NCBI RefSeq assembly: GCF_025630775.1
Contig: NZ_JAOSZE010000045.1
Span: 1-64,000, forward strand
Source: Actinoplanes sp. KI2
Lineage (GTDB): Bacteria > Actinomycetota > Actinomycetes > Mycobacteriales > Micromonosporaceae
Direction of reading: 5' to 3'
DNA: 64,000 nt
Shown: positions 50,648 through 59,291 of the stretch, in pieces
Layout of the letters: each line of letters begins with the position of its first letter
Position numbering within the stretch: position 1 is the stretch's first letter
The notes under the pieces: model-generated
What the model was told of the DNA's origin: nothing
Seen by the model: the letters and a program-made list of their open reading frames with translations, nothing else
The model's database searches: none
Program-made: the position numbers and the translations under genes

Positions 50648-52876
50648 TCAGAGGGAGAGCGTCCAGCTGTCGAGGTAGCCGGTGTCGGCGGAGGCGGCGT
50701 CCTGGACGCGCAATGTCCAGGTGCCGTTCGGGGCTTCGCCGGCCAGGTTCAGGGTGTAGGTCTGGTTGATGTTGTCGGCGCTGCCGCCGGCCCGGTTGTG
50801 CAGGACGTAGGCGGTGCCGTCCGGCGCGATCAGGCTGACCACCAGGTCGCCGATGTAGGTGTGGACGATGTGCACCTCGACGGTGCTGGCCGTGGACGGG
50901 GCGGTGGCGCAGTCGGTGAGGCCGATGGTGCTCTGCACGGTGGTGTTGTCGGGAATGGCGACGTCGGTGCCGTTGGTGCCGGAGCAGCCGGGTCCGCTGT
51001 TGACGCTGACGGTGAGCGCCGCCGACCGGGTGATCGACGCGGCGGTGGCGGTGATGGTGACCGGGGCGGTGCTGCGGCCGGCGCCGGCGTCCACGCTGAC
51101 CGTGACCGTGGTGGACTCACCGGCGGTGATGGTGGCGGGCTCGAACGACACGGTGACCCCGGCCGGGGTGGCGCCGGCGGCGAAGGTGATCGCCTCGGCC
51201 TCGCCGTTGATCAGCGCGGTGCTCGCGGTGAGCGTGGCGGACGTGCCGGGGTCGACCGCTGCGGTGCTCGACGACAGGGTGAGGGTGAAGTCGTTGCCGG
51301 TGGAGCAGATGTCGTCCCCGGCCACGTTCACCGCGGTCCACGCGGCCCGCACGGCCTTGTACTCGGTGCTGCAGAAGCCGTACAGGTCGGCGGCGGCGGA
51401 CAGGGTGTAGCCGCGCGCCGCGGCGTAGGTGGTGCTGGACACGAAGTAGGCGTCCAGCGCGCGGAACCAGATCGCCGCGGCCTTGTCCCGGCCGATACCG
51501 GTGACCGGCTCCGCCGAACCGCAGAGCGGCGAGGTCCCGTACGGGGTGACGCCGCTGCCCTCGGCGAGGTCGAAGAAGAAATGGTTGGCGACGCCGGAGG
51601 AGTAGTGCACGTCGATGTTCTTCGTGGTGGTCGACCAGCAGCCGTGCGAGGAGCCGTCGAGGGTGGGGTTGTACATGTACCGCAGCGGGGTGCCGTTGCC
51701 GTTGATGTTGATCTTCTCGCCGATGTCGTAGTCCCCGGCGTCGGCGGTGCTGTCCGCGTAGAACTCCACCATGCTGCCGAAGATGTCGCTGGTGGCCTCG
51801 TTCAGCCCGCCCGACTCGCCGGAGTAGGTGAGCCCGCCGGGCACCACGTTCGCGGTGACACCGTGTGACATCTCATGCCCGGCCACGTCCAGCGCGACCA
51901 GCGGCCTCGCGTTGCCGGAGCCGTCGCCGTAGGTCATCTGGCTGCCGTCCCAGAACGCGTTGACGTACGCGCTGCCGTAGTGGACCCGGGACGGCACGCC
52001 CGCTCCGTTGCCGAAGATGCCGTTGCGGCCGTGCACGTTCTTGAAATAGTCGAACGTCGTCGCGGCCCCGAAGTGCGCGTCCACGGCGGCCGAGGCGCGG
52101 TCGCCGGTGGCGCCGGTGCCCCAGACGTTGTCGGCGTCGGCGAAGGTGGTGCAGGTGCCCGAGGTCCGGTTGCCCATGTCGCAGGTGTAACCGTTGCCGC
52201 GTACCGGGTCGGTGAGGGTGTAGGTGGACTCGGAGAGCGTCGTCTCGATCGGCACCTGACCCGCGTAGAGGCTGTTGCCGGTGCCCGCGATGCTCTCGAT
52301 CTCGTCGTAGGAGCCGGTGACCTTACCGGTGCGGGCGTCGCTGATGACGTGCAGGCGGGACGGCGTCTGCCCGTCCGGCCGCCGGCCACTGACCACGGTC
52401 TCCCAGGACAGCACGCCGGTACCGCGCCTGGCGTCGACGAACAGTTTCGGTGAGCCGGTGCTGGTCACCGTGCCGGTGAATGCGGCTGTGGCCGTCCGGC
52501 GGGCCTGCGCGGCGGTGGTCGAGGGGGTGGTGCTCAGCGCCAGCGGTGCGGTCAGCCCGACCGAGCTGCCGGTGTAACCCCCCTTGGCGTCGGTGCGGAC
52601 GACCAGGTCGCCGCCGTAGACGCGCAGCCCGGAGTAGGTGCGCGTGTAGCGAACGACACCGCGGCCGGCGGCGTCGGTCTTGCTGCTGTAGACCTGGTAG
52701 GCATCCTTGGGCGAGGTTCTGGCGGCGGTGGGGTGCTGGGTGAGCGCCCGATGGGCTGCGTCGATCAGCGACGTTCCCGGTGCGGCGGGCGGTGCGGCCG
52801 ACGCGGTTGTGGCGGTCGCCGCCAGCCCTCCGCCGGCCAGCGCGATGGTGGCGGCCAGCGCGATAGCGGTTCTCAC
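50648..52876 (-). CDS. Secreted M4 (thermolysin-like) metalloprotease with C-terminal P domain
   Basis: A 742-aa exported zinc protease. A signal peptide (MRTAIALAATIALAGGGLAATATTASA), an FTP/PepSY-type propeptide (~40-200), then the M4 domain: zinc site HEMSHG (His334, Glu335, His338) with third ligand Glu360 in GGLNEATSDIFG, and the proton-donor His region SSGVANHFFFDLAEGSG. A ~90-residue Ig-like linker leads to a proprotein-convertase P domain (~620-742: VHIVHTYIGDLVVSLIAPDG; NGTWTLRVQDAASADTGYLDSW). GTG start with GGGAGGAAG 6 nt away. Monocistronic with repeated TAGATAGA boxes upstream. Confidence 0.94.
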   Translation of the reverse strand: MRTAIALAATIALAGGGLAATATTASAAPPAAPGTSLIDAAHRALTQHPTAARTSPKDAYQVYSSKTDAAGRGVVRYTRTYSGLRVYGGDLVVRTDAKGGYTGSSVGLTAPLALSTTPSTTAAQARRTATAAFTGTVTSTGSPKLFVDARRGTGVLSWETVVSGRRPDGQTPSRLHVISDARTGKVTGSYDEIESIAGTGNSLYAGQVPIETTLSESTYTLTDPVRGNGYTCDMGNRTSGTCTTFADADNVWGTGATGDRASAAVDAHFGAATTFDYFKNVHGRNGIFGNGAGVPSRVHYGSAYVNAFWDGSQMTYGDGSGNARPLVALDVAGHEMSHGVTANVVPGGLTYSGESGGLNEATSDIFGSMVEFYADSTADAGDYDIGEKININGNGTPLRYMYNPTLDGSSHGCWSTTTKNIDVHYSSGVANHFFFDLAEGSGVTPYGTSPLCGSAEPVTGIGRDKAAAIWFRALDAYFVSSTTYAAARGYTLSAAADLYGFCSTEYKAVRAAWTAVNVAGDDICSTGNDFTLTLSSSTAAVDPGTSATLTASTALINGEAEAITFAAGATPAGVTVSFEPATITAGESTTVTVSVDAGAGRSTAPVTITATAASITRSAALTVSVNSGPGCSGTNGTDVAIPDNTTVQSTIGLTDCATAPSTASTVEVHIVHTYIGDLVVSLIAPDGTAYVLHNRAGGSADNINQTYTLNLAGEAPNGTWTLRVQDAASADTGYLDSWTLSL

Positions 52877-52908
52877 AGACTTCCTCCCGATAAATTAGGA
52901 AGTAGGCA

Positions 52909-52936
52909 TCTATCTATGTAGATCCTTCTATCTACG
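52909..52936 (-). promoter_or_regulatory. Two direct TAGATAGA boxes upstream of the M4 protease
   Basis: CATAGATAGA (52909-52918) and CGTAGATAGA (52927-52936), read on the minus strand and 18 bp apart, lie 33-60 nt before the GTG start. The spacing, near two helical turns, suggests a protein bound to one face. A third copy is upstream of the hybrid kinase. Confidence 0.55.
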
Positions 52937-53033
52937 GGATGCCGGGCGGAAGTTGACGTGAGTAAATTTCTTGTTCCGGACGGGACGGGACGGCGGCGGC
53001 GGCGCGGCACGGTGGGCCGACCGAACCCGCCGA

Positions 53034-53789
53034 TCAGCGCCCGAGCCAGCCGCCGTCCACCGCGAGGATCGCGCCGGAGACGTAATCCGACGCGGCCGAG
53101 CAGAGGAAGATCGCCGCTCCGGCGAGGTCGTCGGGGCGTCCCCAGCGGCCCGCGGGAATCCGTCCCAGAATCGAGCTCGATCGTTCCGGGTCGGCGCGCA
53201 GCGCCTCGGTGTTGTCGGTGGCGATGTAGCCCGGCGCGATGGCGTTGACGTTGACTCCCCGGCCGGCCCACTCGTTGGCCAGGGCCCGGGTGACGCCCGC
53301 GATGCCGGACTTGGCGGCGGTGTAACCGGGCACGTTGATGCCCCCCTGGAAGCTCAGCATGCTCGCGGTGAATACGACCTTGCCGCTGCCGCGCTCCAGC
53401 ATCGGTCCGGCGACCAGCTGGGTCAGGGCGAACTGGCTGGACAGGTCCACCTCGATCACGCGGTCCCACCACTGGAGAGGATGCGTCGCGGCGGGAGCCC
53501 GTTCGATCGTTCCGGCGTTGTTGATCAGAATGTCGGGGGCTCGCCCGGCCAGCACGGCGCCGAGTGCCAGCACAGCGCCGCGGTCGGCGAAATCCACCGC
53601 GTGTCCCTCGAAGGAGCGGCCGAGCCGGCGGACGGCGGTGGCGACCTCGTCGTCGTCCCGGAGCCGGGCGCTGACGCCGATGATGTCCGCGCCCGCGGCG
53701 GCGAGCGCCTCGGCCATGGCGCGGCCGATGCCGCGGCGCGCGCCGGTGACGACGGCCAGCCGGCCGTGGAGGTCGAACAGGGCGTTCAT
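53034..53789 (-). CDS. SDR oxidoreductase (2-keto-3-deoxy sugar-acid dehydrogenase-like)
   Basis: A 251-aa classical short-chain dehydrogenase: cofactor loop VTGARRGIG, NNAG, and the Ser-Tyr-Lys triad in ASMLSFQGGINVPGYTAAK, then the C-terminal VSGAILAVDGGWLGR. It is closest in pattern to KduD/2-deoxygluconate or 2-keto-3-deoxy-L-fuconate dehydrogenases. The Asp/Ser-Ala-Arg after strand 2 (IIGVSAR) leaves NAD versus NADP open. Coupled by ATGA to the preceding zinc-type dehydrogenase gene and divergent from the sugar importer, so it belongs to the sugar-acid pathway here. Confidence 0.85.
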   Translation of the reverse strand: MNALFDLHGRLAVVTGARRGIGRAMAEALAAAGADIIGVSARLRDDDEVATAVRRLGRSFEGHAVDFADRGAVLALGAVLAGRAPDILINNAGTIERAPAATHPLQWWDRVIEVDLSSQFALTQLVAGPMLERGSGKVVFTASMLSFQGGINVPGYTAAKSGIAGVTRALANEWAGRGVNVNAIAPGYIATDNTEALRADPERSSSILGRIPAGRWGRPDDLAGAAIFLCSAASDYVSGAILAVDGGWLGR

Positions 53790-54814
53790 CGGTGCGCCTC
53801 GCCGGCGACGTCGACCAGGATCTTCATGGCCCGCCCGGCCGAGAGGTCCGCGATCGCGGAGGCGGTCTCCTCCAGCGGGACGACGGCGGAGATGAGCGCG
53901 TCCACCGGGACCCGGCCCCGCGCGAGCAGCTCGATCGCGCGGTCGAAGTCGGAGCGCTGGTAGACCCGGGTGCCCAGCAGCCGCAACTCGCGCCAGAACA
54001 CTCGCTGCAGGTCGATCTCGCGCGGAGCGGCGTGAATGGCGACGACGACGATCGTGCCCCGGACCTTGGCCAGCACGGTGGTGGACCGGGCCGCAGCGGC
54101 CGCTCCGGACACCTCGAACACCACGTCCGCCCCGACGCCGGCGGTCCATCGCTCGACCTCGCCGGCGAGGTCGTCCGATCCGGGATCGATCACCCGGAAG
54201 CCGAGCTCGGCGATGCGACCGCGGCGCGTGGGGTCGACCTCCGCGACGAGGACGTCGGCGCCGGCGTCCCGGGCGACGGCGGCGATGAGCACGCCGATCG
54301 GGCCGCCGCCGAGCACGACGGCACGATCACCGATCTGCAGCTCCGAGCGTCGGACGTCGTGCACCGCGACGGCGACCGGCTCGACGAGCGCGGCGGTCCG
54401 CAGATCCAGGCCGGGCGGAAGTGGCACGGCGATGGACGCCGGCACGTTCCACCGTTGCTGGAGACCGCCGGGGGAGTCGATGCCGACGAAGACCAGGTTC
54501 TGGCAGATGTGCTGATGACCGGCGAGACAGGCGGCGCAGGTGCCGTCCCAGATCAGCGGCAGCACGGTGACCGGGTCACCGATCGACCAGCCCCGCACCC
54601 CCGGCCCGATCGCGGCCACCCGGCCGGCGGTCTCGTGGCCGAAGACCAGCGGCATCCGGACTCGCGAGTCCATGTCGCCGTGGACGATGTGCAGGTCGGT
54701 CCCGCACAGGCCGCAGTAGGCGACCGCGATCTGGAGCTGGCCGGGGCCGGGTGGCTCGACGTCGAGCGTCACCGTCTCCAGGCGACCGTGGCCGTGGTAC
54801 GCCGCAGCCTTCAT
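53786..54814 (-). CDS. Zinc-type alcohol/polyol dehydrogenase (MDR family)
   Basis: A 342-aa medium-chain dehydrogenase. Catalytic zinc ligands in AYCGLCGTDLH and FGHETAGRV; Rossmann loop VVLGGGPIGVL and acidic VAEVDPTRR (NAD preferred). The structural zinc lobe CAACLAGHQHIC has three of the usual four cysteines. Overall pattern is of sorbitol/threonine/idonate dehydrogenases. It heads the divergent arm of the sugar cluster and overlaps the SDR gene (ATGA). Likely oxidises a sugar or keto-deoxy acid; exact substrate not readable. Confidence 0.85.
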   Translation of the reverse strand: MKAAAYHGHGRLETVTLDVEPPGPGQLQIAVAYCGLCGTDLHIVHGDMDSRVRMPLVFGHETAGRVAAIGPGVRGWSIGDPVTVLPLIWDGTCAACLAGHQHICQNLVFVGIDSPGGLQQRWNVPASIAVPLPPGLDLRTAALVEPVAVAVHDVRRSELQIGDRAVVLGGGPIGVLIAAVARDAGADVLVAEVDPTRRGRIAELGFRVIDPGSDDLAGEVERWTAGVGADVVFEVSGAAAAARSTTVLAKVRGTIVVVAIHAAPREIDLQRVFWRELRLLGTRVYQRSDFDRAIELLARGRVPVDALISAVVPLEETASAIADLSAGRAMKILVDVAGEAHR

Positions 54815-54842
54815 CCGGGTGTCCTCTCGTGCTGGCGGGGCC

Positions 54843-54871
54843 TTGCAAACGTAATACGTATGCTCTTATAT
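54843..54871 (+). promoter_or_regulatory. Promoter with TAATACGTAT operator for the sugar-acid importer operon
   Basis: TTGCAA (54843-54848), 17 bp, TTATAT (54866-54871). The spacer contains TAATACGTAT (54852-54861), palindromic core ATACGTAT. The same 10-mer lies upstream of the second GntR gene at 62707-62716. A repressor on this site would cover both promoter boxes. Confidence 0.7.
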
Positions 54872-54924
54872 TTCGTGGCGATGAGCTCCCCGTCAATACG
54901 GTCTCCTCGACAAAGGACCTCAAT

Positions 54925-56277
54925 ATGGGTGGAATCGCACGAGCAACACGCTCCTTCGGCGGCGCCGCGGTCTTAGCCCTCGCTCTGGCGCTGGCCGCCT
55001 GTGGCGGCGGCAGCGGTGGCTCCTCGACCGGCTCCTACGGCTTTCCGCAGGTCGCGCAGGACGACAAGGCTGAGATCACGGTGTGGGTGGACGCCGACCG
55101 CTCGACGGCGGTCGACGCCTTCAAGAAGGCCAACCCCGACGTCGCGATCAAGGTGGTCACCTACGACGGCTCCGCGAACGGCTCCAACTCGTTCCGGACC
55201 AAGATGCAACTGTTCGACCGGGCCGGCAGCGGCTGGCCGGACGTGGTGTTCTCGAGCCAGAACAACGACGCGGCGTGGGCGAGCCAGAAGTCCAACGGCA
55301 AGCAGGCGTTCGCGGCCGTGCTGAGCGGCGGACTGGTCCCCAAGGCCACCCTCGACGGGTTCACCCCGGGCGCGCTCGCCCCGTGCACCGTGCAGGGCAA
55401 GGTCTACTGCCTGCGCAACGACCTCGCCCAGGTGGTGTTCTGGTACGACAAGAGCCTGCTGACCAAGTTCGGCTACCCGGTGCCGACCACCTGGGAGGAG
55501 TATCAGGCGCTCGGCGAGAAGGTGGCGCGGGAGCACCCGGGCTACCTCGTCGGTACCGTCGGCGACGCGTTCGCGCCGGAGATCTACTTCTGGAGCGGCA
55601 AGTGCCAGGCGAACGGCATCACCGGGCCCACGTCCGTCACGGTCAACACCGACACCGCCGAGTGCAAGCGGGTCGCCGCCATGCTCGACACCCTCATCAA
55701 GAACGGCACCACGCCCAACGTCAGCGTCTTCACGCCCGAGTTCGTCAAGAAGTACACCGGCAAGGTCCTGGTGATGCCCGGACCGGCCTGGTACGCCGGG
55801 GCGATCTTCAACAACCCGCAGTCGCTGAACGTACCGAAGGGGCAGCTCGGCGTCGCGGCCCCGCTCGCCTGGCCGGGCGACGCCGCGGTGACCGGCAACG
55901 TCGGTGGCGGAACGTGGTTCATCAGCAGCCATTCGAAGAACCTCAAGGCCGCGGAGAAGTTCGCCGAGTTCGTCACCACGGCCGACGACTACCAGGTGAA
56001 CCTGGCCCCCGGCTACCCGGCCTTCGCGGCAGCCGGCGACAAATGGATCAAGAAGCAGGAGTCGAGCGGGTACTACGCGACCGATCTGCAGTCGATCGTC
56101 AAGGCCGGCACCGAGATCTGGGACGGCTGGGGTTACGGGACCTTCAGCCAGGAGGCGATCTGGGCCAAGACCATGACCCCGGCCATCGCCGGCGGCAAGA
56201 GCCTGGTCGACATGCTTCCCCAGTGGGAAACGGCGATCAAGAACCAGGCCCAGGTCAACGGTTACACGGTCCAATGA
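54925..56277 (+). CDS. Sugar ABC transporter substrate-binding lipoprotein
   Basis: A 450-aa cluster-1 binding protein. The signal peptide RSFGGAAVLALALALAACGGG ends in a lipobox (LAAC). The mature part begins ITVWVDADRSTAVDAFKKANPDV; GSGWPDVVFSSQNNDAAWA and GGGTWFISSHSKN are family landmarks. AAAGGA precedes the ATG. First gene of a six-gene operon (binding protein, two permeases, enolase-superfamily protein, amidohydrolase, aldo/keto reductase). Ligand inferred to be a deoxyhexose such as L-fucose, or a plant-derived sugar. Confidence 0.9.
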   Translation: MGGIARATRSFGGAAVLALALALAACGGGSGGSSTGSYGFPQVAQDDKAEITVWVDADRSTAVDAFKKANPDVAIKVVTYDGSANGSNSFRTKMQLFDRAGSGWPDVVFSSQNNDAAWASQKSNGKQAFAAVLSGGLVPKATLDGFTPGALAPCTVQGKVYCLRNDLAQVVFWYDKSLLTKFGYPVPTTWEEYQALGEKVAREHPGYLVGTVGDAFAPEIYFWSGKCQANGITGPTSVTVNTDTAECKRVAAMLDTLIKNGTTPNVSVFTPEFVKKYTGKVLVMPGPAWYAGAIFNNPQSLNVPKGQLGVAAPLAWPGDAAVTGNVGGGTWFISSHSKNLKAAEKFAEFVTTADDYQVNLAPGYPAFAAAGDKWIKKQESSGYYATDLQSIVKAGTEIWDGWGYGTFSQEAIWAKTMTPAIAGGKSLVDMLPQWETAIKNQAQVNGYTVQ

Positions 56278-57206
56278 CCGCTGTGGAACAGACCGCACGG
56301 CCGGCGGCGCTTCCGCGCCACCGGCCGGGCGGCCGGCGATCCGGCCGCGGCCGCGGCGCCATCAGCTATCTCTTCATCTCCCTCTACACGGCCCTCACCT
56401 TGGCCTTCGGGGTCGTGCCCGCCCTGTACGCGCTGTACCTCGCCGTCACCGACGCGAACGGCGGCTTCGCCGGGGCGGCCAACTTCACCAAGGTCGTCAA
56501 GGACTTCCGGTTCCTGCCCGCCGTCGGGCACGTCGCGTACTTCCTGGTGATCTGGCTGGTTGCCCTCGTCCTGTTCGTGACGGTCCTGGCGATCGCGGTG
56601 CATGCCCTCCGGCTACGGTGGCTCGGCAGCAGCCTGCGGTTGATCTTCTATCTGCCCGGCGCGCTGGCCGGCGCGTCGAGCGTGCTGCTCTGGCTGTTCC
56701 TGCTGGACCCGACGGCCAGCCCGGTCGGCGGCCTGCTGCGGTTCCTGGGTTTCGACAGCTTCGTCCAGGTCATCGTGCCCGCCAACCTGCCGCCGATCTT
56801 CGCGATCATCGCATTCTGGACCGGCGCCGGCGGCTGGATCGTGATCATGTACGGCGCGCTCAACAACATCAGCGCCGACGTGATCGAGGCCGCCCGGATC
56901 GACGGCGCCGGCCCGATCCAGATCGCCTGGCGCATCCAGCTTCCGCTGCTGCGCAAGTGGATCTCGTACCTGGGGATCATGTCGCTCGCCGCGGGGATTC
57001 AGCTCTTCGTCGAGCCGCAACTGCTCTCACAGGCCAGCAACGCGGTGGTGCCGAACGACTATTCGCTCAACCAGCTGGCCTACCAGTACGCGTTCCAGCA
57101 GAACGACTTCAACGGCGCGGCGGCCATCTCGTTGCTGCTGCTGGTCATCGCCCTCGCGCTCTCCGCGGTGTTCGTGCTGCGCGGCGGCCTGTTCGAGACG
57201 GACTGA
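56274..57206 (+). CDS. Sugar ABC transporter permease (MalF-type)
   Basis: A 310-aa six-TM permease; a basic tail (RPGGRRSGRGRG) precedes TM1 AISYLFISLYTALTLAFGVV. EAA loop: EAARIDGAGPIQIAWRIQLPLL. ATGA overlap with the binding protein gene. As in the alpha-galactoside locus no ATPase is present, implying a shared one encoded elsewhere. Confidence 0.9.
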   Translation: MTAVEQTARPAALPRHRPGGRRSGRGRGAISYLFISLYTALTLAFGVVPALYALYLAVTDANGGFAGAANFTKVVKDFRFLPAVGHVAYFLVIWLVALVLFVTVLAIAVHALRLRWLGSSLRLIFYLPGALAGASSVLLWLFLLDPTASPVGGLLRFLGFDSFVQVIVPANLPPIFAIIAFWTGAGGWIVIMYGALNNISADVIEAARIDGAGPIQIAWRIQLPLLRKWISYLGIMSLAAGIQLFVEPQLLSQASNAVVPNDYSLNQLAYQYAFQQNDFNGAAAISLLLLVIALALSAVFVLRGGLFETD

Positions 57207-57208
57207 CC

Positions 57209-58108
57209 ATGACGACTGCAACCACCGAAAGGCGCCCGGGGCTCGGCGGCTGGAGCGGCCGGACGATCGTCGGGGTCCTGCTCGCGATCTTCGTGCTGTT
57301 CTTCGCCATCCCGATCGTCTGGCTGCTGCTGGCGACGACGAAGTCGGCCCGCGGCCTCATCGTGGACAACCCGTTCGCTCCGGGCAGCCTCGCCGATCTG
57401 CGGGCCAACTGGCAGCAGCTCTTCGCCTTCCAGGACGGCGCGGTCACGACGTGGGTGGCCAACTCGGCGCTGTACGCCGTGGGCGCGCTGGTGATCACGC
57501 TCATCGCCGGCATCCCGGCCGGCTACGCGCTGGCGCTGACCCGGTTCCGATTCCGGCGGCTGCTGCTGATCGTGACGCTGATCGTCATGCTGATCCCGAA
57601 CACCGCACTCGTCCTGCCCATCTTTCTCGAGCTCAACACACTGGGCCTGATCGGCAGTCCGCTCTCGGTGATCCTGCCGATGTCGTTCTTCCCGTTCGGC
57701 GTCTACCTCACCTACATCTATTTCTCGACGAGCATCCCGCGGGACCTGCTGTCCGCGGCGCGAATCGACGGATGTACGGAGTTCCAGGTGTTCGCCCGGG
57801 TCGCTCTGCCGCTGGCGGCGCCGATCGTCGCCCTGGTCGCCTTCTTCAGTTTCGTGCAGAGCTGGAACAACTTCTTCCTGCCGTTCGTGATGCTGCCCTC
57901 CAGCGACGGGTACCCGATCCAGGTGGGACTCACCTCCCTGCTCGCGTCCACACCGGCGTTCAATCCCAGTTCCGCCGGGACGCAATCCGTGCAACTGCCG
58001 ACACTCGCTCTGGCGACGGTGATCTCGGTGTTGCCGGTGCTGATCGTTTTCCTCTTCTCCCAGCGATTCCTGGTCGCCGGGATGACGGCGGGCGGCACGA
58101 AGGAATGA
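57209..58108 (+). CDS. Sugar ABC transporter permease (MalG-type)
   Basis: A 299-aa permease; TM1 TIVGVLLAIFVLFFAIPIVWLLL, EAA-like loop SAARIDGCTEFQVFARVALPL with Ser for the first Glu. It starts 3 nt after the first permease stop. It completes the CUT1 channel of this operon. Confidence 0.9.
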   Translation: MTTATTERRPGLGGWSGRTIVGVLLAIFVLFFAIPIVWLLLATTKSARGLIVDNPFAPGSLADLRANWQQLFAFQDGAVTTWVANSALYAVGALVITLIAGIPAGYALALTRFRFRRLLLIVTLIVMLIPNTALVLPIFLELNTLGLIGSPLSVILPMSFFPFGVYLTYIYFSTSIPRDLLSAARIDGCTEFQVFARVALPLAAPIVALVAFFSFVQSWNNFFLPFVMLPSSDGYPIQVGLTSLLASTPAFNPSSAGTQSVQLPTLALATVISVLPVLIVFLFSQRFLVAGMTAGGTKE

Positions 58109-58136
58109 GTCGAACAGCGGCCGAGAAGGAGCAACA

Positions 58137-59291
58137 GTGAAGGTCACCGGATACCGCAGCCTGACGACCGAGCACGATTGGGGGCGGCTGATCGGCGACG
58201 CGAACGGGGTGATGTCCGGCCCGCGTACCGAGGTGCACGTGCTGATCCTGGAGACCGACGCCGGAATCGACGGCGTGGGCATCGGCCCGCACGGCGATGT
58301 CGATCGGGTGTTCGACGCCGTGGAGGGGCAGGATCCGCGGGGCGTGTCGGCCCTCTACGACCGGATGCTCGCCCGGGTCTTCAAGACCGGGCACGCGGGG
58401 TCGACGTTCGGCGCGATCGGCGCGATCGACATCGCCTTGTGGGATCTCAAGGCGAAGGCCGCGGGCGAACCTCTGTGGCGCACGCTCGGCGGCCTCGACC
58501 GGTTCGTACCGGGCTATGCCTCCGGTCTGGACATCGCGCTGGACGACGAAGGGCTTGCCCGTCTCTATACGGAATTCGCCGACCGGGGCTTCGGCGCCGG
58601 CAAACTCAAGGGTGGGCGGAACCTCGGCGACGACCTCCGCCGGCTGGAGATCCTGCGCGAGGTGCTGGGCCGCAACTCGGCGAACCCCGCCCTCATGTTC
58701 GACGCGAACGAATCCTGGAACCGTTCGCAGGCCGTACGGTATGTGACCGCCCTCGAGCGCGAGTTCGATCTCACCTGGATCGAGGAGCCGGTACGCCGAT
58801 GGGACGCCGCCGGGCTCGCCTCGGTGCGGCGGGGCATCCGGGCCGCCGTCGCGACCGGCGAGAACCTCACCGGCCTCGAGCAGTACCGCCCGTTGCTGGA
58901 CGCCGACGCGGTCGACATCGTGCAGGTGGGCAACGTGTGGGGCATCACCCACTTCCTCCGGGTGGCCGCGGTGGCGCACAGCCGTGACCTGCCGGTGAGC
59001 CCGGTGGCCTACCACACCAACCCGGTGGCCCACGCCGCCGTGGCCGTACCGAACCACCTGGCCTTCGAGGTCCAAGGCCTCACCTCGCCGATCGGCCTGC
59101 GGGTGGACCAGGAGTACGCCGACGGAGGGATCGTTCTCGGGGACGAACCGGGAATCGGCATCCGGGTCGACGAGAGCGGCATCCGAGCCGGCCGGGCTGC
59201 CAACCCACCCGCGCAGGACGCCGGGCCGCACGTTCGCCCCGGCCGCGCGGGCCTGCGCCTGGTCCCCGACTCGGCACGTGACCTGTGGTGA
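58137..59291 (+). CDS. Enolase-superfamily (mandelate racemase group) sugar-acid dehydratase-like protein
   Basis: A 384-aa protein. The capping domain (1-~125, with AIGAIDIALWDLKAKAAG) precedes the barrel: KLK bases Lys156/Lys158 (FGAGKLKGG), metal ligands Asp189 (MFDANESW), Glu216 (WIEEP) and Glu242 (ATGENL), and His293 (PVAYHTNP) where the acid/base His is expected. The Asp that usually forms a dyad with that His (QPD...GGIT in relatives) appears as Gly in IVQVGNVWGITH. Context (importer, lactonase-like and reductase genes) suggests an L-fuconate or related aldonate dehydratase, but the lost dyad Asp could mean another reaction. GTG start after AAGGAG. The last ~35 residues are a Pro/Arg-rich tail. 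Confidence 0.82.
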   Translation: MKVTGYRSLTTEHDWGRLIGDANGVMSGPRTEVHVLILETDAGIDGVGIGPHGDVDRVFDAVEGQDPRGVSALYDRMLARVFKTGHAGSTFGAIGAIDIALWDLKAKAAGEPLWRTLGGLDRFVPGYASGLDIALDDEGLARLYTEFADRGFGAGKLKGGRNLGDDLRRLEILREVLGRNSANPALMFDANESWNRSQAVRYVTALEREFDLTWIEEPVRRWDAAGLASVRRGIRAAVATGENLTGLEQYRPLLDADAVDIVQVGNVWGITHFLRVAAVAHSRDLPVSPVAYHTNPVAHAAVAVPNHLAFEVQGLTSPIGLRVDQEYADGGIVLGDEPGIGIRVDESGIRAGRAANPPAQDAGPHVRPGRAGLRLVPDSARDLW

